Assembly (NCBI GenBank): GCA_017408185.1
Contig: JAFQVE010000299.1
Location: 1 to 16,076 of the forward strand
Reading direction: 5' to 3'
From: Oscillospiraceae bacterium
GTDB lineage: Bacteria > Bacillota_A > Clostridia > Oscillospirales > JAAYXM01
Length of the DNA: 16,076 nucleotides
In this document: positions 1 through 6,972 of the stretch, in pieces
Layout: every line of letters starts with the position of its first letter
How positions within the stretch are numbered: position 1 is the first letter of the stretch
Position numbers and translations under genes: made by a program
Notes under the pieces: model-generated
Database searches by the model: none
What the model was told of the DNA's origin: nothing
The model's input: only the letters and a program-made list of their open reading frames with translations

Positions 1-19
1 ACAGTACCTTTATACATAA

Positions 20-49
20 ATTATAAGATATGCACTGATAATTTGTCAA
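20..49 (-). promoter_or_regulatory. Divergent sigma-A promoter reading out of the window to the left
   Basis: On the minus strand TTGACA (49-44) is followed after 18 nt by TATAAT (25-20), which is both consensus boxes at an acceptable spacing. It points away from glyQS and would drive a gene that lies beyond the left edge. The downstream gene is not visible, so the target is unknown. Confidence 0.6.
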
Positions 50-77
50 CTGAAAGTTAATTTCGGTGTTTTTACTC

Positions 78-106
78 TTGTATTGTTGCCGTTTTTATGA
101 TATACT
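78..106 (+). promoter_or_regulatory. Promoter of glyQS (extended -10)
   Basis: A TTGTAT box (78-83) is followed after 17 nt by TATACT (101-106). The TG at 98-99 makes this an extended -10 element. The start point would be near 113, leaving a leader of about 50 nt before the ATG at 164. That is too short for a T-box, so no tRNA-sensing leader is present here. Confidence 0.65.
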
Positions 107-163
107 TAAAAAATATGAAAAGAACAATATGTATTAATGTTTAAAGTAAAGGACAGGTGTATT

Positions 164-1543
164 ATGAAGAACAGCGAAAAGACAATGGAAAAAATCGTCT
201 CCCTGTGCAAAGGGCGCGGCTTTGTGTACAGTGGCAGTGAAATCTACGGCGGTCTCGCAAACACGTGGGACTACGGCCCGCTCGGCGTTGAGTTTAAGAA
301 TAACGTAAAGCGTGCATGGTGGAAAAAATTTGTTCAGGAATCTCCGTACAACGTAGGTCTTGACAGCGCAATTCTTATGAACCCGCAGGTATGGGTTGCT
401 TCCGGTCACGTCGGCGGCTTCTCCGATCCGCTTATGGACTGTAAGGAATGTAAAACCCGCCACCGCGCAGACAAGCTCATTGAGGATACCGGTGTAAATC
501 CGGCAGGCTGGAGCTTTGACGAGATGGCAAAATACATTGCAGACAACAACATCTGCTGCCCGGACTGCGGTAAGTGCAACTTTACCGACATCCGCAAGTT
601 CAACCTCATGTTCAAGACCTTCCAGGGTGTTACCGAGGATGCAAAGAACGAGCTTTATCTCCGTCCGGAAACAGCTCAGGGTATATTCGTTGACTTTAAG
701 AACATTGCACGCACAACAAGAAAGAAGATGCCTTTCGGCGTTTGCCAGATCGGTAAATCCTTCAGAAACGAAATCACTCCCGGTAACTTTACCTTCAGAA
801 CACGTGAGTTTGAGCAGATGGAGCTTGAATTCTTCTGCCGCCCGGGAACTGACCTTGAGTGGTTTAAATACTGGAAGGACTACTGCGAAAACTTCCTTCT
901 CTCCCTCGGCATTGCGAGCGAAAACTTAAAGCTTCGCGACCACGAGCAGGAGGAGCTTTCCCACTATTCAAACGCTACAACAGACATCGAATTCCTCTTC
1001 CCGTTCGGCTGGGGCGAGCTTTGGGGCATTGCCGACAGAACTGACTTTGACCTCACCGCTCATCAGACTCATTCCGGAGAGAGCATGGAATTCTTCGATA
1101 CGGAAACAAACGAAAAGTATGTTCCGTATGTTGTTGAGCCGTCACTCGGCTGTGACCGTGTTGCTCTCGCATTCCTCTGTGAAGCATATGATGAAGAGGT
1201 TGTCGATGCAGAGAAGAATGACGTCCGCGTTGTTCTCCGTCTCCATCCGTACCTCGCTCCGTTCAAGGCAGCTGTTCTTCCGCTCTCGAAGAAGCTTTCA
1301 GAGCAGGCAGGTAAGGTATATGCAGACCTTTCCAAGAAGTTTATGGTTGACTTTGACGATGCCGGTTCTATCGGTAAGCGTTACCGCCGTCAGGACGAAG
1401 TCGGAACTCCGATTTGTATCACCTACGACTTCGACAGCGAAACAGACGGCTGCGTAACAGTCCGTGACCGTGACACTATGCAGCAGGAGCGTATCAAGAT
1501 AGAAGACCTCGCAGCATACATCGAAAAGAAAATTGAATTTTAA
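164..1543 (+). CDS. glyQS: Glycyl-tRNA synthetase, single-chain alpha2 type
   Basis: This cytoplasmic class II synthetase charges tRNA-Gly with glycine. The product is 459 residues, normal for the homodimeric form (not the alpha2beta2 GlyQ/GlyS type). Visible landmarks are the N-terminal [17 protein letters not shown] segment and DYGPLG near residue 40. A Cys-rich insert follows (CKEC near 92, CCPDCGKC near 134), then motif 2 around [12 protein letters not shown] and [19 protein letters not shown]. Motif 3 is [14 protein letters not shown], and a C-terminal anticodon-binding domain begins around [14 protein letters not shown] chose the ATG at 164 over the in-frame ATG at 137 because AAAGGA/AGGTG sits just upstream and family homology begins right after it. 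The gene stands alone with its own promoter and terminator and converges on mntP across the inserted toxin-antitoxin pair. Confidence 0.97.
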   Translation: MKNSEKTMEKIVSLCKGRGFVYSGSEIYGGLANTWDYGPLGVEFKNNVKRAWWKKFVQESPYNVGLDSAILMNPQVWVASGHVGGFSDPLMDCKECKTRHRADKLIEDTGVNPAGWSFDEMAKYIADNNICCPDCGKCNFTDIRKFNLMFKTFQGVTEDAKNELYLRPETAQGIFVDFKNIARTTRKKMPFGVCQIGKSFRNEITPGNFTFRTREFEQMELEFFCRPGTDLEWFKYWKDYCENFLLSLGIASENLKLRDHEQEELSHYSNATTDIEFLFPFGWGELWGIADRTDFDLTAHQTHSGESMEFFDTETNEKYVPYVVEPSLGCDRVALAFLCEAYDEEVVDAEKNDVRVVLRLHPYLAPFKAAVLPLSKKLSEQAGKVYADLSKKFMVDFDDAGSIGKRYRRQDEVGTPICITYDFDSETDGCVTVRDRDTMQQERIKIEDLAAYIEKKIEF

Positions 1544-1551
1544 GTGAGCCT

Positions 1552-1571
1552 AATAAAAGTTACCCTTCCGC
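1552..1571 (+). repeat. Left copy of the 20-bp direct repeat flanking the toxin-antitoxin module
   Basis: AATAAAAGTTACCCTTCCGC here is identical to 2220-2239, 668 bp downstream. The copy includes the left arm of the glyQS terminator. The two copies bracket the RelB/YoeB pair, including its promoter. Confidence 0.9.
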
Positions 1572-1605
1572 GAAAATTCCCTACGGAAGGGTAACTTTTT
1601 ATCGT
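1555..1605 (+). terminator. Rho-independent terminator after glyQS
   Basis: A perfect 16-bp stem pairs AAAAGTTACCCTTCCG (1555-1570) with its reverse complement at 1584-1599 around a 13-nt loop. A T-rich tail follows. It begins 11 nt after the glyQS stop codon. The A-rich start of the left arm lets it work in both orientations. Confidence 0.93.
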
Positions 1606-1653
1606 TTTTTCACACATAAGGTATCAATACGGTTCTTATATGCATAAAATAGG

Positions 1654-1682
1654 TTGACATCCGTTATACTATATTGTATAAT
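1654..1682 (+). promoter_or_regulatory. Promoter and probable operator of the toxin-antitoxin operon
   Basis: TTGACA (1654-1659), a 17-nt spacer and TATAAT (1677-1682) form a perfect sigma-A promoter. An 18-bp near-palindrome, TTATACTATATTGTATAA (1664-1681), lies across the spacer and -10 and has only one mismatched pair. Ribbon-helix-helix antitoxins normally repress their own operon, so this is the likely operator. That role is inferred from position and symmetry. Confidence 0.8.
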
Positions 1683-1707
1683 TAAATCACAAGAAGGGAG
1701 TGGTATT

Positions 1708-1974
1708 ATGTCTCAGGCAACATTCAGCGTCCGTATGGATGATGGTTTGAAGAAAGAGTTTGATAATTTATGTTCCGATTTCGGTATGAGCATGTCCACG
1801 GCAATTACGGTCTTTGCAAAGGCTGTCGTGCGTGAACGTAAAATTCCGTTTGAAATTTCCGCGCAGGACCCTTTTTACTCCGAGAAAAATCTTAAATACC
1901 TTGCCGCATCCTTAGAAGCATACAGATCCGGCAAACTCACTTCCCATGAGTTGATAGAGGTTGACGATGAATAA
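1708..1974 (+). CDS. RelB/DinJ-family antitoxin
   Basis: This 88-residue protein should neutralise the toxin encoded immediately downstream and repress the shared operon. The N-terminus (ATFSVRMDDGLKKEFDNLC) fits a ribbon-helix-helix strand and first helix. FGMSMSTAITVFAKAVVRERKIPFEI is the typical second helix and exit of RelB/DinJ proteins. The acidic C-terminal tail (about residues 50-88) would wrap the toxin. The ATG at 1708 is preceded by AGAAGGGAG. An upstream in-frame TTG at 1654 is rejected because it lies in the -35 box. Its last 8 nt overlap the toxin start, indicating translational coupling. Confidence 0.92.
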   Translation: MSQATFSVRMDDGLKKEFDNLCSDFGMSMSTAITVFAKAVVRERKIPFEISAQDPFYSEKNLKYLAASLEAYRSGKLTSHELIEVDDE

Positions 1975-2224
1975 GTTATGGACAGATGATGCGTGGGAAG
2001 ATTATCTTTATTGGTCTTCCGAGGATAAAAAAACGCTGAAAAGAATAAATCTGCTTTTAAAAGATATCGACCGGAATCACTATGACGGAATAGGAAAACC
2101 CGAACCGCTTAAATTTGAACTTCAGGGTTTCTGGAGCCGGCGCATTGACGAGCGCAACCGGCTTGTTTATAAAATCGAAGATAACAATGTTATCATTCTC
2201 CACTGTAAAGGTCATTATGAATAA
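1967..2224 (+). CDS. yoeB: YoeB/Txe-family toxin, ribosome-dependent mRNA endonuclease
   Basis: This 85-residue RelE-fold toxin cleaves mRNA in the ribosomal A site. It matches the YoeB pattern along its whole length: W-DDAWEDYLYW at the N-terminus, KRIN-LLKDI in the helix, and GKPEPLK, WSRRID, RLVY and CKGHYE. The residues expected at the active site are present (Glu46, Arg65, His83, with Tyr84 next to it), so the toxin looks intact. I start it at ATG 1967, which overlaps the antitoxin stop. A TTG two codons upstream is the alternative. The stop codon lies inside the right copy of the 20-bp repeat. YoeB classically pairs with a YefM/Phd-type antitoxin, but here the partner is RelB/DinJ-type. 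Confidence 0.95.
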   Translation: MNKLWTDDAWEDYLYWSSEDKKTLKRINLLLKDIDRNHYDGIGKPEPLKFELQGFWSRRIDERNRLVYKIEDNNVIILHCKGHYE

Positions 2225-2239
2225 AAGTTACCCTTCCGC
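2220..2239 (+). repeat. Right copy of the 20-bp direct repeat flanking the toxin-antitoxin module
   Basis: AATAAAAGTTACCCTTCCGC is identical to 1552-1571. It overlaps the last codon and stop of the toxin gene and forms the left arm of the next terminator. The arm opposite it has diverged from the first terminator. Confidence 0.9.
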
Positions 2240-2268
2240 AGGCAATGCCCACGGGAGGGTTTGCTTAT
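2223..2268. terminator. Terminator shared by the toxin gene and the convergent mntP
   Basis: CCCTTCCG (2231-2238) pairs with CGGGAGGG (2252-2259), with one G-U pair as plus-strand RNA. A small inner GGC-AAT-GCC hairpin lies between the arms. The outer A/T part of the stem is degenerate compared with the first terminator. On the minus strand the stem is followed by TAACTTTTATT, a modest T-tract. It sits in the 60-bp gap between two convergent genes and probably serves both, less efficiently than the upstream copy. Confidence 0.65.
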
Positions 2269-2284
2269 ATATGTATTTCCTTAC

Positions 2285-2872
2285 TCAAGCAAAGCTTGAT
2301 ATGAATATTTCAAGACCGATGAAGATGAGGATGAGTCCACCGAGGATACCGGCTTTGCCGGACATTTGCGTACCTGCTTTTTTACCTACAAACAACCCGC
2401 CATAGCAGATTCCAAACGTTACCGCCGCGATAATAAGCGCGGCAAGAAATGCCTTGAAAAGGCCGTAATCCGCGATGGTAAAACCGACAGACAGTGCATC
2501 AATGCTTGTTGCCACGCCCTGAACGAGAAGCGCCCAGAGTCCGACGCCGGGCTTTTCACAGTCATCGCCGCCTTTATTTTTTATGCCGTCGTATAGCATA
2601 TTACTGCCTATATAGACAAGAAGAATGAGCGCAATCCACGGAATGAATTTTTCAAACGCTTTGAAGTGCTGTACTATTGTATGTATGCAAAGCCAGCCCG
2701 TCATTGGCATAAGTGCCTGAAAAAACGCAAACACACCGGCAATACCGCACATTTTACCGTTCTTCATACACGGCTCATTAAGTCCGTTTGCAAGCGATAC
2801 AGAAAAAGCATCCATCGCAAGTCCTACACCGAGAAGTATGCTGTTGAAAAAGAAAGTGAATCCCAGATTCAT
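2285..2872 (-). CDS. mntP: Manganese efflux pump MntP
   Basis: This integral membrane exporter removes excess Mn(II) from the cytoplasm. The 195 residues form about six hydrophobic segments arranged as two similar halves. Each half carries the family acidic motif: LAMDAFSVSLANG with Asp21, and ATSIDALSVGF with Asp125. A polar loop at about residues 97-108 (KNKGGDDCEKPG) separates the halves. A GGAGG ribosome binding site (2881-2885) precedes the ATG. It is the last gene of the long minus-strand run, 39 nt after the radical SAM gene. No space exists for a yybP-ykoY manganese riboswitch, so regulation, if any, must come from the operon or an internal promoter. Confidence 0.95.
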   Translation of the reverse strand: MNLGFTFFFNSILLGVGLAMDAFSVSLANGLNEPCMKNGKMCGIAGVFAFFQALMPMTGWLCIHTIVQHFKAFEKFIPWIALILLVYIGSNMLYDGIKNKGGDDCEKPGVGLWALLVQGVATSIDALSVGFTIADYGLFKAFLAALIIAAVTFGICYGGLFVGKKAGTQMSGKAGILGGLILIFIGLEIFISSFA

Positions 2873-2911
2873 TTTTGAAACCTCCGTTGCGATATAAATA
2901 ACACAAGCTGT

Positions 2912-3922
2912 TTATTCAGCAAACTCATGTTTTACTAAAATCTCTGACATGCCAAGCTCTTCATTTTTCAGGATATGAACGTCACTGAAGCCATATTCGC
3001 TCATAAGGCGCTTTTTGTTGCATTTTTTCTGCCCGCTCATAACCGACACGCGCTTTGGATTAACGGAAACATGTATCACCCCTCCGCGATATCCGCAACG
3101 CTCGATCTCTGCTCTGACAAGACGCAAAAAGCGCTCTGACATTGCCATTTCACCAAGTGCCGGATGGTACGCTCCGCAAAGTGCCTCTCCATCGGACAAA
3201 TCATCTGTCGGATTAAGTCCGAAGCGTATTACCGGAATGCCTTTTTCTTCAAATATCTCAAGTATCTCTCCACCGAGACGTGCTGCCGTCTCAGGCGTTG
3301 CAGGCGTGTACTTTCCTGCACGCCATAGCGCTTCGAGCACGGTGTCGCGCACCACGACAGTCGGATAAACGCGTACCCCATCCGGTGCAAGAGATGCTAT
3401 TTTTTTCGCCGTGTATATATCCTTTTCATCATCAGAGCCGGGAAGATGCGTCATCATCTGCAATATAAGCGAAAATCCGTGTTTTCTGATAAGCGCCACT
3501 GCGTTTTCGGTATCTTCCGCCGTATGCCCCCTGCCCGAAGCCTTCAGCACATCCTCACACATCGACTGTGTCCCCAGCTCAATCGTACGCACGCCATATT
3601 CTTTGAGAATACAAAGCTTTTCCTCATCTATGCTGTCCGGACGTGTGGAAAGACGTATTGACGAAAGCTGTCCCTCGTCGATAAAACGCTTTGCCGCCGA
3701 AAGATATTCAAGCATAAGGGGTCGCTCTATCGCAGTAAAGCTTCCGCCGTAAAAAGCAACCTCGGGGTTTTCACCCGAGTATTGAAGTGCGTTTTCTATA
3801 ATAGCGGAAATCTCGCGCCCTTCCGGCGGAACAAGCGTTCCCGCTATTTTTTTCTGATTGCAGAAAACACAATCGTGCGGGCATCCTGCATGGGGGATAA
3901 AAACCGGTATAATTCGGCTCAT
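2912..3922 (-). CDS. Elp3-like radical SAM protein lacking an acetyltransferase domain
   Basis: The 336-residue protein has the radical SAM Cys motif C14-PHD-C18-VF-C21 followed by NQ, within the family opening FIPHAGCPHDCVFCNQ. YGGSFTA near residue 58 is the GGE-like SAM-binding loop. LSTRPDSID and RTIELGTQSM continue the TIM-barrel pattern of Elp3-type enzymes. The C-terminal part (from about residue 250) looks like the radical SAM C-terminal extension. No GNAT acetyltransferase domain follows, unlike true Elp3, so tRNA wobble modification by the Elp3 route is not implied. Such short paralogues commonly sit beside rnc in Clostridia. Its ATG overlaps the rnc stop by 4 nt (ATGA). The substrate is unknown. 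Confidence 0.88.
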   Translation of the reverse strand: MSRIIPVFIPHAGCPHDCVFCNQKKIAGTLVPPEGREISAIIENALQYSGENPEVAFYGGSFTAIERPLMLEYLSAAKRFIDEGQLSSIRLSTRPDSIDEEKLCILKEYGVRTIELGTQSMCEDVLKASGRGHTAEDTENAVALIRKHGFSLILQMMTHLPGSDDEKDIYTAKKIASLAPDGVRVYPTVVVRDTVLEALWRAGKYTPATPETAARLGGEILEIFEEKGIPVIRFGLNPTDDLSDGEALCGAYHPALGEMAMSERFLRLVRAEIERCGYRGGVIHVSVNPKRVSVMSGQKKCNKKRLMSEYGFSDVHILKNEELGMSEILVKHEFAE

Positions 3923-4623
3923 TGCTCCATTCCCATAAGCTTTAATGCCTCACGCGCTGCCATCTGTTCTGCTTCTTTTTTGCTGTGTCCGTGTCCCGTG
4001 CCGATGTGGTTGCTGTTTATCATAACCTCAACGGTGAAGCTACGCTCGTGATCCGGACCGTTTGACTCTATAACGTGATACGAAAGCATCTCACCGCGGT
4101 TTTTCTGCACGATTTCCTGAAGCGTTGTTTTATAATCCGTAACGCTCCATTCCCCGCCTTTTTCCGCATCAAACACAAATTTTTTTATAAAGCTGCGCGC
4201 ACTTTCCTCACCCGAATCAAGATAAATCGCTCCTATCACTGCCTCAAAAGCATCGGCAAGAATAGACGGACGCTCCCTTCCTCCGCCGCTTTCCTCTCCG
4301 TGACCGAGGCGAAGCTCATCGCCAAGGGAAATCGCCTTTGCCCTGTCGCACAGTGCTCCGGTGCACACAAGTGAAGAACGCATCTTTGTAAGCTCGCCCT
4401 CCGGCTCGTCCGGGTACTTGTTGAAAAGATAAAGTGCAGTGTTCATCCCGAGAATGGAATCACCCAAAAACTCAAAGCGCTCATTATCCAATACTCCCGC
4501 TGCGCGGTTTTCGTTAGCATATGAGCTATGCGTAAGCGCACGCTCAAGAAGCGCAATATTTTTGAATTTATATCCTATTTCATTTTGAAATCTGCTGTAG
4601 TTTTTCTGTGAAGGTTTACTCAT
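3919..4623 (-). CDS. rnc: Ribonuclease III
   Basis: This double-stranded-RNA endonuclease processes rRNA precursors and structured mRNAs. The 234 residues contain the signature NERFEFLGDS (47-56) with Glu48, Glu51 and Asp55. The second acidic pair lies in ILADAFEAVIGA (Asp124 and Glu127). Together these form the full metal-binding site. A double-stranded RNA-binding domain occupies about residues 160-230, ending GTGHGHSKKEAEQMAAREALKL. The start codon overlaps the plsX stop by 8 nt and the stop overlaps the radical SAM start by 4 nt, so the three are translationally coupled. The usual downstream smc is absent. Confidence 0.97.
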   Translation of the reverse strand: MSKPSQKNYSRFQNEIGYKFKNIALLERALTHSSYANENRAAGVLDNERFEFLGDSILGMNTALYLFNKYPDEPEGELTKMRSSLVCTGALCDRAKAISLGDELRLGHGEESGGGRERPSILADAFEAVIGAIYLDSGEESARSFIKKFVFDAEKGGEWSVTDYKTTLQEIVQKNRGEMLSYHVIESNGPDHERSFTVEVMINSNHIGTGHGHSKKEAEQMAAREALKLMGMEQ

Positions 4624-5641
4624 CGGCCGCGTTTTCTCCTTTCAGGCTTCGCTCAAGATGGATTGTCATTCCCGAATCAATATAATCTATAGCCTGAATT
4701 ATACAATGGTAAATCGATTTTGCCTTTGAAGAGCCGTGTGCCTTGATAACCGGCTTCTTTACGCCGAGAAGAGGTGCTCCTCCGGCATCGTTGTAATCAA
4801 TTTTTTTCTTAAATGCTGCAACGTCCCCCTTAACCATAAGACCTGCAAGCTTTCCTTTGAATGATGCCATAAACATATTCTTAAGCTCGCGCGCGAAAAA
4901 CATTCCCACGCCCTCCATAGTTTTGAGATAGACATTCCCCGAAAAGCCGTCTGCAACAATAACATCTGCTTTTCCGAGAGGACCGTCACGTCCTTCTATA
5001 TTCCCGATATAGTTTATCTCTCCGCGCTGCCCCGCCTCGGTAAGAATACGGTTTGCTTCGCGGTGAACCTCGTCACCCTTATGCTCCTCGGTACCGTTGT
5101 TCAAAAGTCCGACCTTCGGAGCCTTTACACCGAGCGCATGCTCTGCATAGTATGAGCCCATAAGTGCAAACTGATGCAGATATTCCGGAGTACATTCTGC
5201 ATTTGCACCGCTGTCAATAAGTACGGCTATTCCGGTAGCAGTCGGGGTAACCGGAGCAAGCGCGGCGCGGCGTATTCCGCGTATACGCTTTACAATAAGA
5301 GTTGCCTGAGTAAGCAGAGCGCCTGTGTTTCCCGCGGAAACAAGAGCATCTCCCTTTCCTTCGCTGAGTGTGCGCAATGCAACGGTCATAGATGAATCTG
5401 GCTTTTCCTTCATAACCTTAAGCGGATCATCATGCATATCTACGACCTCGCTTGCATGAATCACGCTTATGTTTTTTCTGTATTTCCCCTGTGGGTCCTC
5501 TTTGCTAAGATGCGCACAAAGCTCCTTTTCATTGCCGACAAGGACAAGATCAACATCAAGATCCTCTGCGGCAAGAACAGCGCCTTTCACAAACTCGTAA
5601 GAGCCGTTGTCACTTCCCATTGTGTCAAGTATTATTCTCAT
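4616..5641 (-). CDS. plsX: Phosphate acyltransferase PlsX
   Basis: PlsX converts acyl-ACP to acyl-phosphate, the acyl donor for PlsY at the first step of phospholipid synthesis. It is a peripheral cytoplasmic enzyme. The 341-residue product starts MRIILDTMGSDNG, the family N-terminus. It carries HDDPLKVMKEKPDSSM near residue 75, SAGNTGALLTQATLIVKRI near 105, DSGANAECTPEYL, and LLNNGTEEHKGDEVH. I prefer ATG 5641 to the TTG at 5653, because homology begins at the ATG and the TTG is too close to the AAAGG ribosome site. It lies 23 nt after trmFO and overlaps rnc by 8 nt. The fabD, fabG and acpP genes common between plsX and rnc in Firmicutes are missing here. Confidence 0.96.
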   Translation of the reverse strand: MRIILDTMGSDNGSYEFVKGAVLAAEDLDVDLVLVGNEKELCAHLSKEDPQGKYRKNISVIHASEVVDMHDDPLKVMKEKPDSSMTVALRTLSEGKGDALVSAGNTGALLTQATLIVKRIRGIRRAALAPVTPTATGIAVLIDSGANAECTPEYLHQFALMGSYYAEHALGVKAPKVGLLNNGTEEHKGDEVHREANRILTEAGQRGEINYIGNIEGRDGPLGKADVIVADGFSGNVYLKTMEGVGMFFARELKNMFMASFKGKLAGLMVKGDVAAFKKKIDYNDAGGAPLLGVKKPVIKAHGSSKAKSIYHCIIQAIDYIDSGMTIHLERSLKGENAADE

Positions 5642-5664
5642 ATTCTTACCCAAACCTTTCTGCG

Positions 5665-6972
5665 CTACAGTTTTTTTGCTATCTCATCTATCACTGCAAG
5701 TGAACGCGCGGCAATTGCCGCATTTTTCTCTTTTTTCACTTTTATACGGACATCAAGCGGCGGCATAATGCCAAAATTTATGTTCATCGGTTGAAAATCC
5801 CCGACACTGCCGGAGCTTACATACATTCCAAGCGCACCGATTGCAGTAGTCTGAGGAAACTCAGGGCACTGCCCTCCGCACAGCTTCATCGCAAGTGAAA
5901 TGCCCGCCATAAGCCCGGAGGATGCAGATTCAATATACCCCTCAACGCCGGTCATCTGACCTGCAAAGTAAAGATTTTCATCATTTTTCACCGAATAATC
6001 GGGATTAAGAATTCCCGGAGATTTTATATACGTATTCCTGTGCATTACACCGTATCTCACAAACTCTGCATTCCCAAGTCCGGGGATGAGCGAGAAAACT
6101 CTCTTCTGCTCTCCGAATTTCAGATGCGTCTGGAAGCCTACAAGATTATACAGCGTTCCCTCACGGTTATCGCGCCGAAGCTGAACAACGGCATACGGCG
6201 TCTGTCCTGTTTTCGGATCGCGGAGCCCCACGGGCTTGAGCGGTCCGTACCGGAGCGTATCATAGCCGCGCCTTCCCATAACCTCAACAGGCATACATCC
6301 TTCAAACACCTTATCATCCTCAAAGCCGTGAACCTCTGCGGCTTCGGCAGTGACGAGCGCTTCAAGAAAAATTCGGTATTCTTCTTCCGACATCGGGCAG
6401 TTGATATAATCCGCCGTTCCTTTGTCGTAGCGGGATTTAAAATACGCACGGCTCATATCAATGCTTTCATACGTTACAATCGGCGCCGCGGCATCGAAAA
6501 AGCCGAGAAACTCTCCTCCGCCTAAATGCTCGCGGATTGATGCGCCAAGCTCAGGTGATGTAAGAGGTCCCGTAGCAACGATAAGCGGTCGCTCATCCGG
6601 AAGACAGGTTATCTCTTTTTCAACAACGGTTATATTCTCATGTGAACGTATTTTTTTCGTTATATACTCCGAAAAGCGCTGTCTGTCAACAGCAAGCGCT
6701 CCGCCTGCCTCAACGCGCGTGTTATCAGCCGCCTCCATTATGAGAGAGGAAAGCCTTCGCATTTCTTCTTTAAGGAGTCCTACGGCATTTTCCACACCTG
6801 CAGCGCGCAGCGAATTTGAACAGACAAGCTCGGCATATTCCGGCGATTTATGTGCAGGTGTGTATTTTTCAGGTTTCATTTCGTACAGCGTTACGGAAAT
6901 ACCGCGCTCGGCAAGCTGCCACGCAGCCTCACATCCGGCAAGTCCCGCACCTACTACATATGCTTTATTCAC
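5665..6972 (-). CDS. trmFO: Methylenetetrahydrofolate-tRNA-(uracil-5-)-methyltransferase TrmFO
   Basis: TrmFO makes 5-methyluridine at tRNA position 54 using 5,10-methylenetetrahydrofolate and FAD. The 435 residues match the family size. The N-terminal FAD-binding Rossmann motif is [19 protein letters not shown] (residues 6-24). The two conserved cysteines are seen at Cys51 (in [11 protein letters not shown]) and Cys226 (in [22 protein letters not shown]). The FAD-binding C-terminus includes [19 protein letters not shown]. The start is GTG 6972, overlapping the topA stop by 8 nt. The frame stays open further upstream, but that part lies opposite the Lys-rich tail codons of topA and is Arg-rich, so it is not coding. 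Confidence 0.96.
   Translation of the reverse strand: MNKAYVVGAGLAGCEAAWQLAERGISVTLYEMKPEKYTPAHKSPEYAELVCSNSLRAAGVENAVGLLKEEMRRLSSLIMEAADNTRVEAGGALAVDRQRFSEYITKKIRSHENITVVEKEITCLPDERPLIVATGPLTSPELGASIREHLGGGEFLGFFDAAAPIVTYESIDMSRAYFKSRYDKGTADYINCPMSEEEYRIFLEALVTAEAAEVHGFEDDKVFEGCMPVEVMGRRGYDTLRYGPLKPVGLRDPKTGQTPYAVVQLRRDNREGTLYNLVGFQTHLKFGEQKRVFSLIPGLGNAEFVRYGVMHRNTYIKSPGILNPDYSVKNDENLYFAGQMTGVEGYIESASSGLMAGISLAMKLCGGQCPEFPQTTAIGALGMYVSSGSVGDFQPMNINFGIMPPLDVRIKVKKEKNAAIAARSLAVIDEIAKKL

Noticed and set aside
1..163. T-box leader for glyQS
   Set aside because: The predicted leader is only about 50 nt, and no T-box consensus or specifier-loop structure fits.
2873..2911. yybP-ykoY manganese riboswitch before mntP
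   Set aside because: The gap is 39 nt, too small for the aptamer, and contains only a ribosome site and A/T-rich filler.
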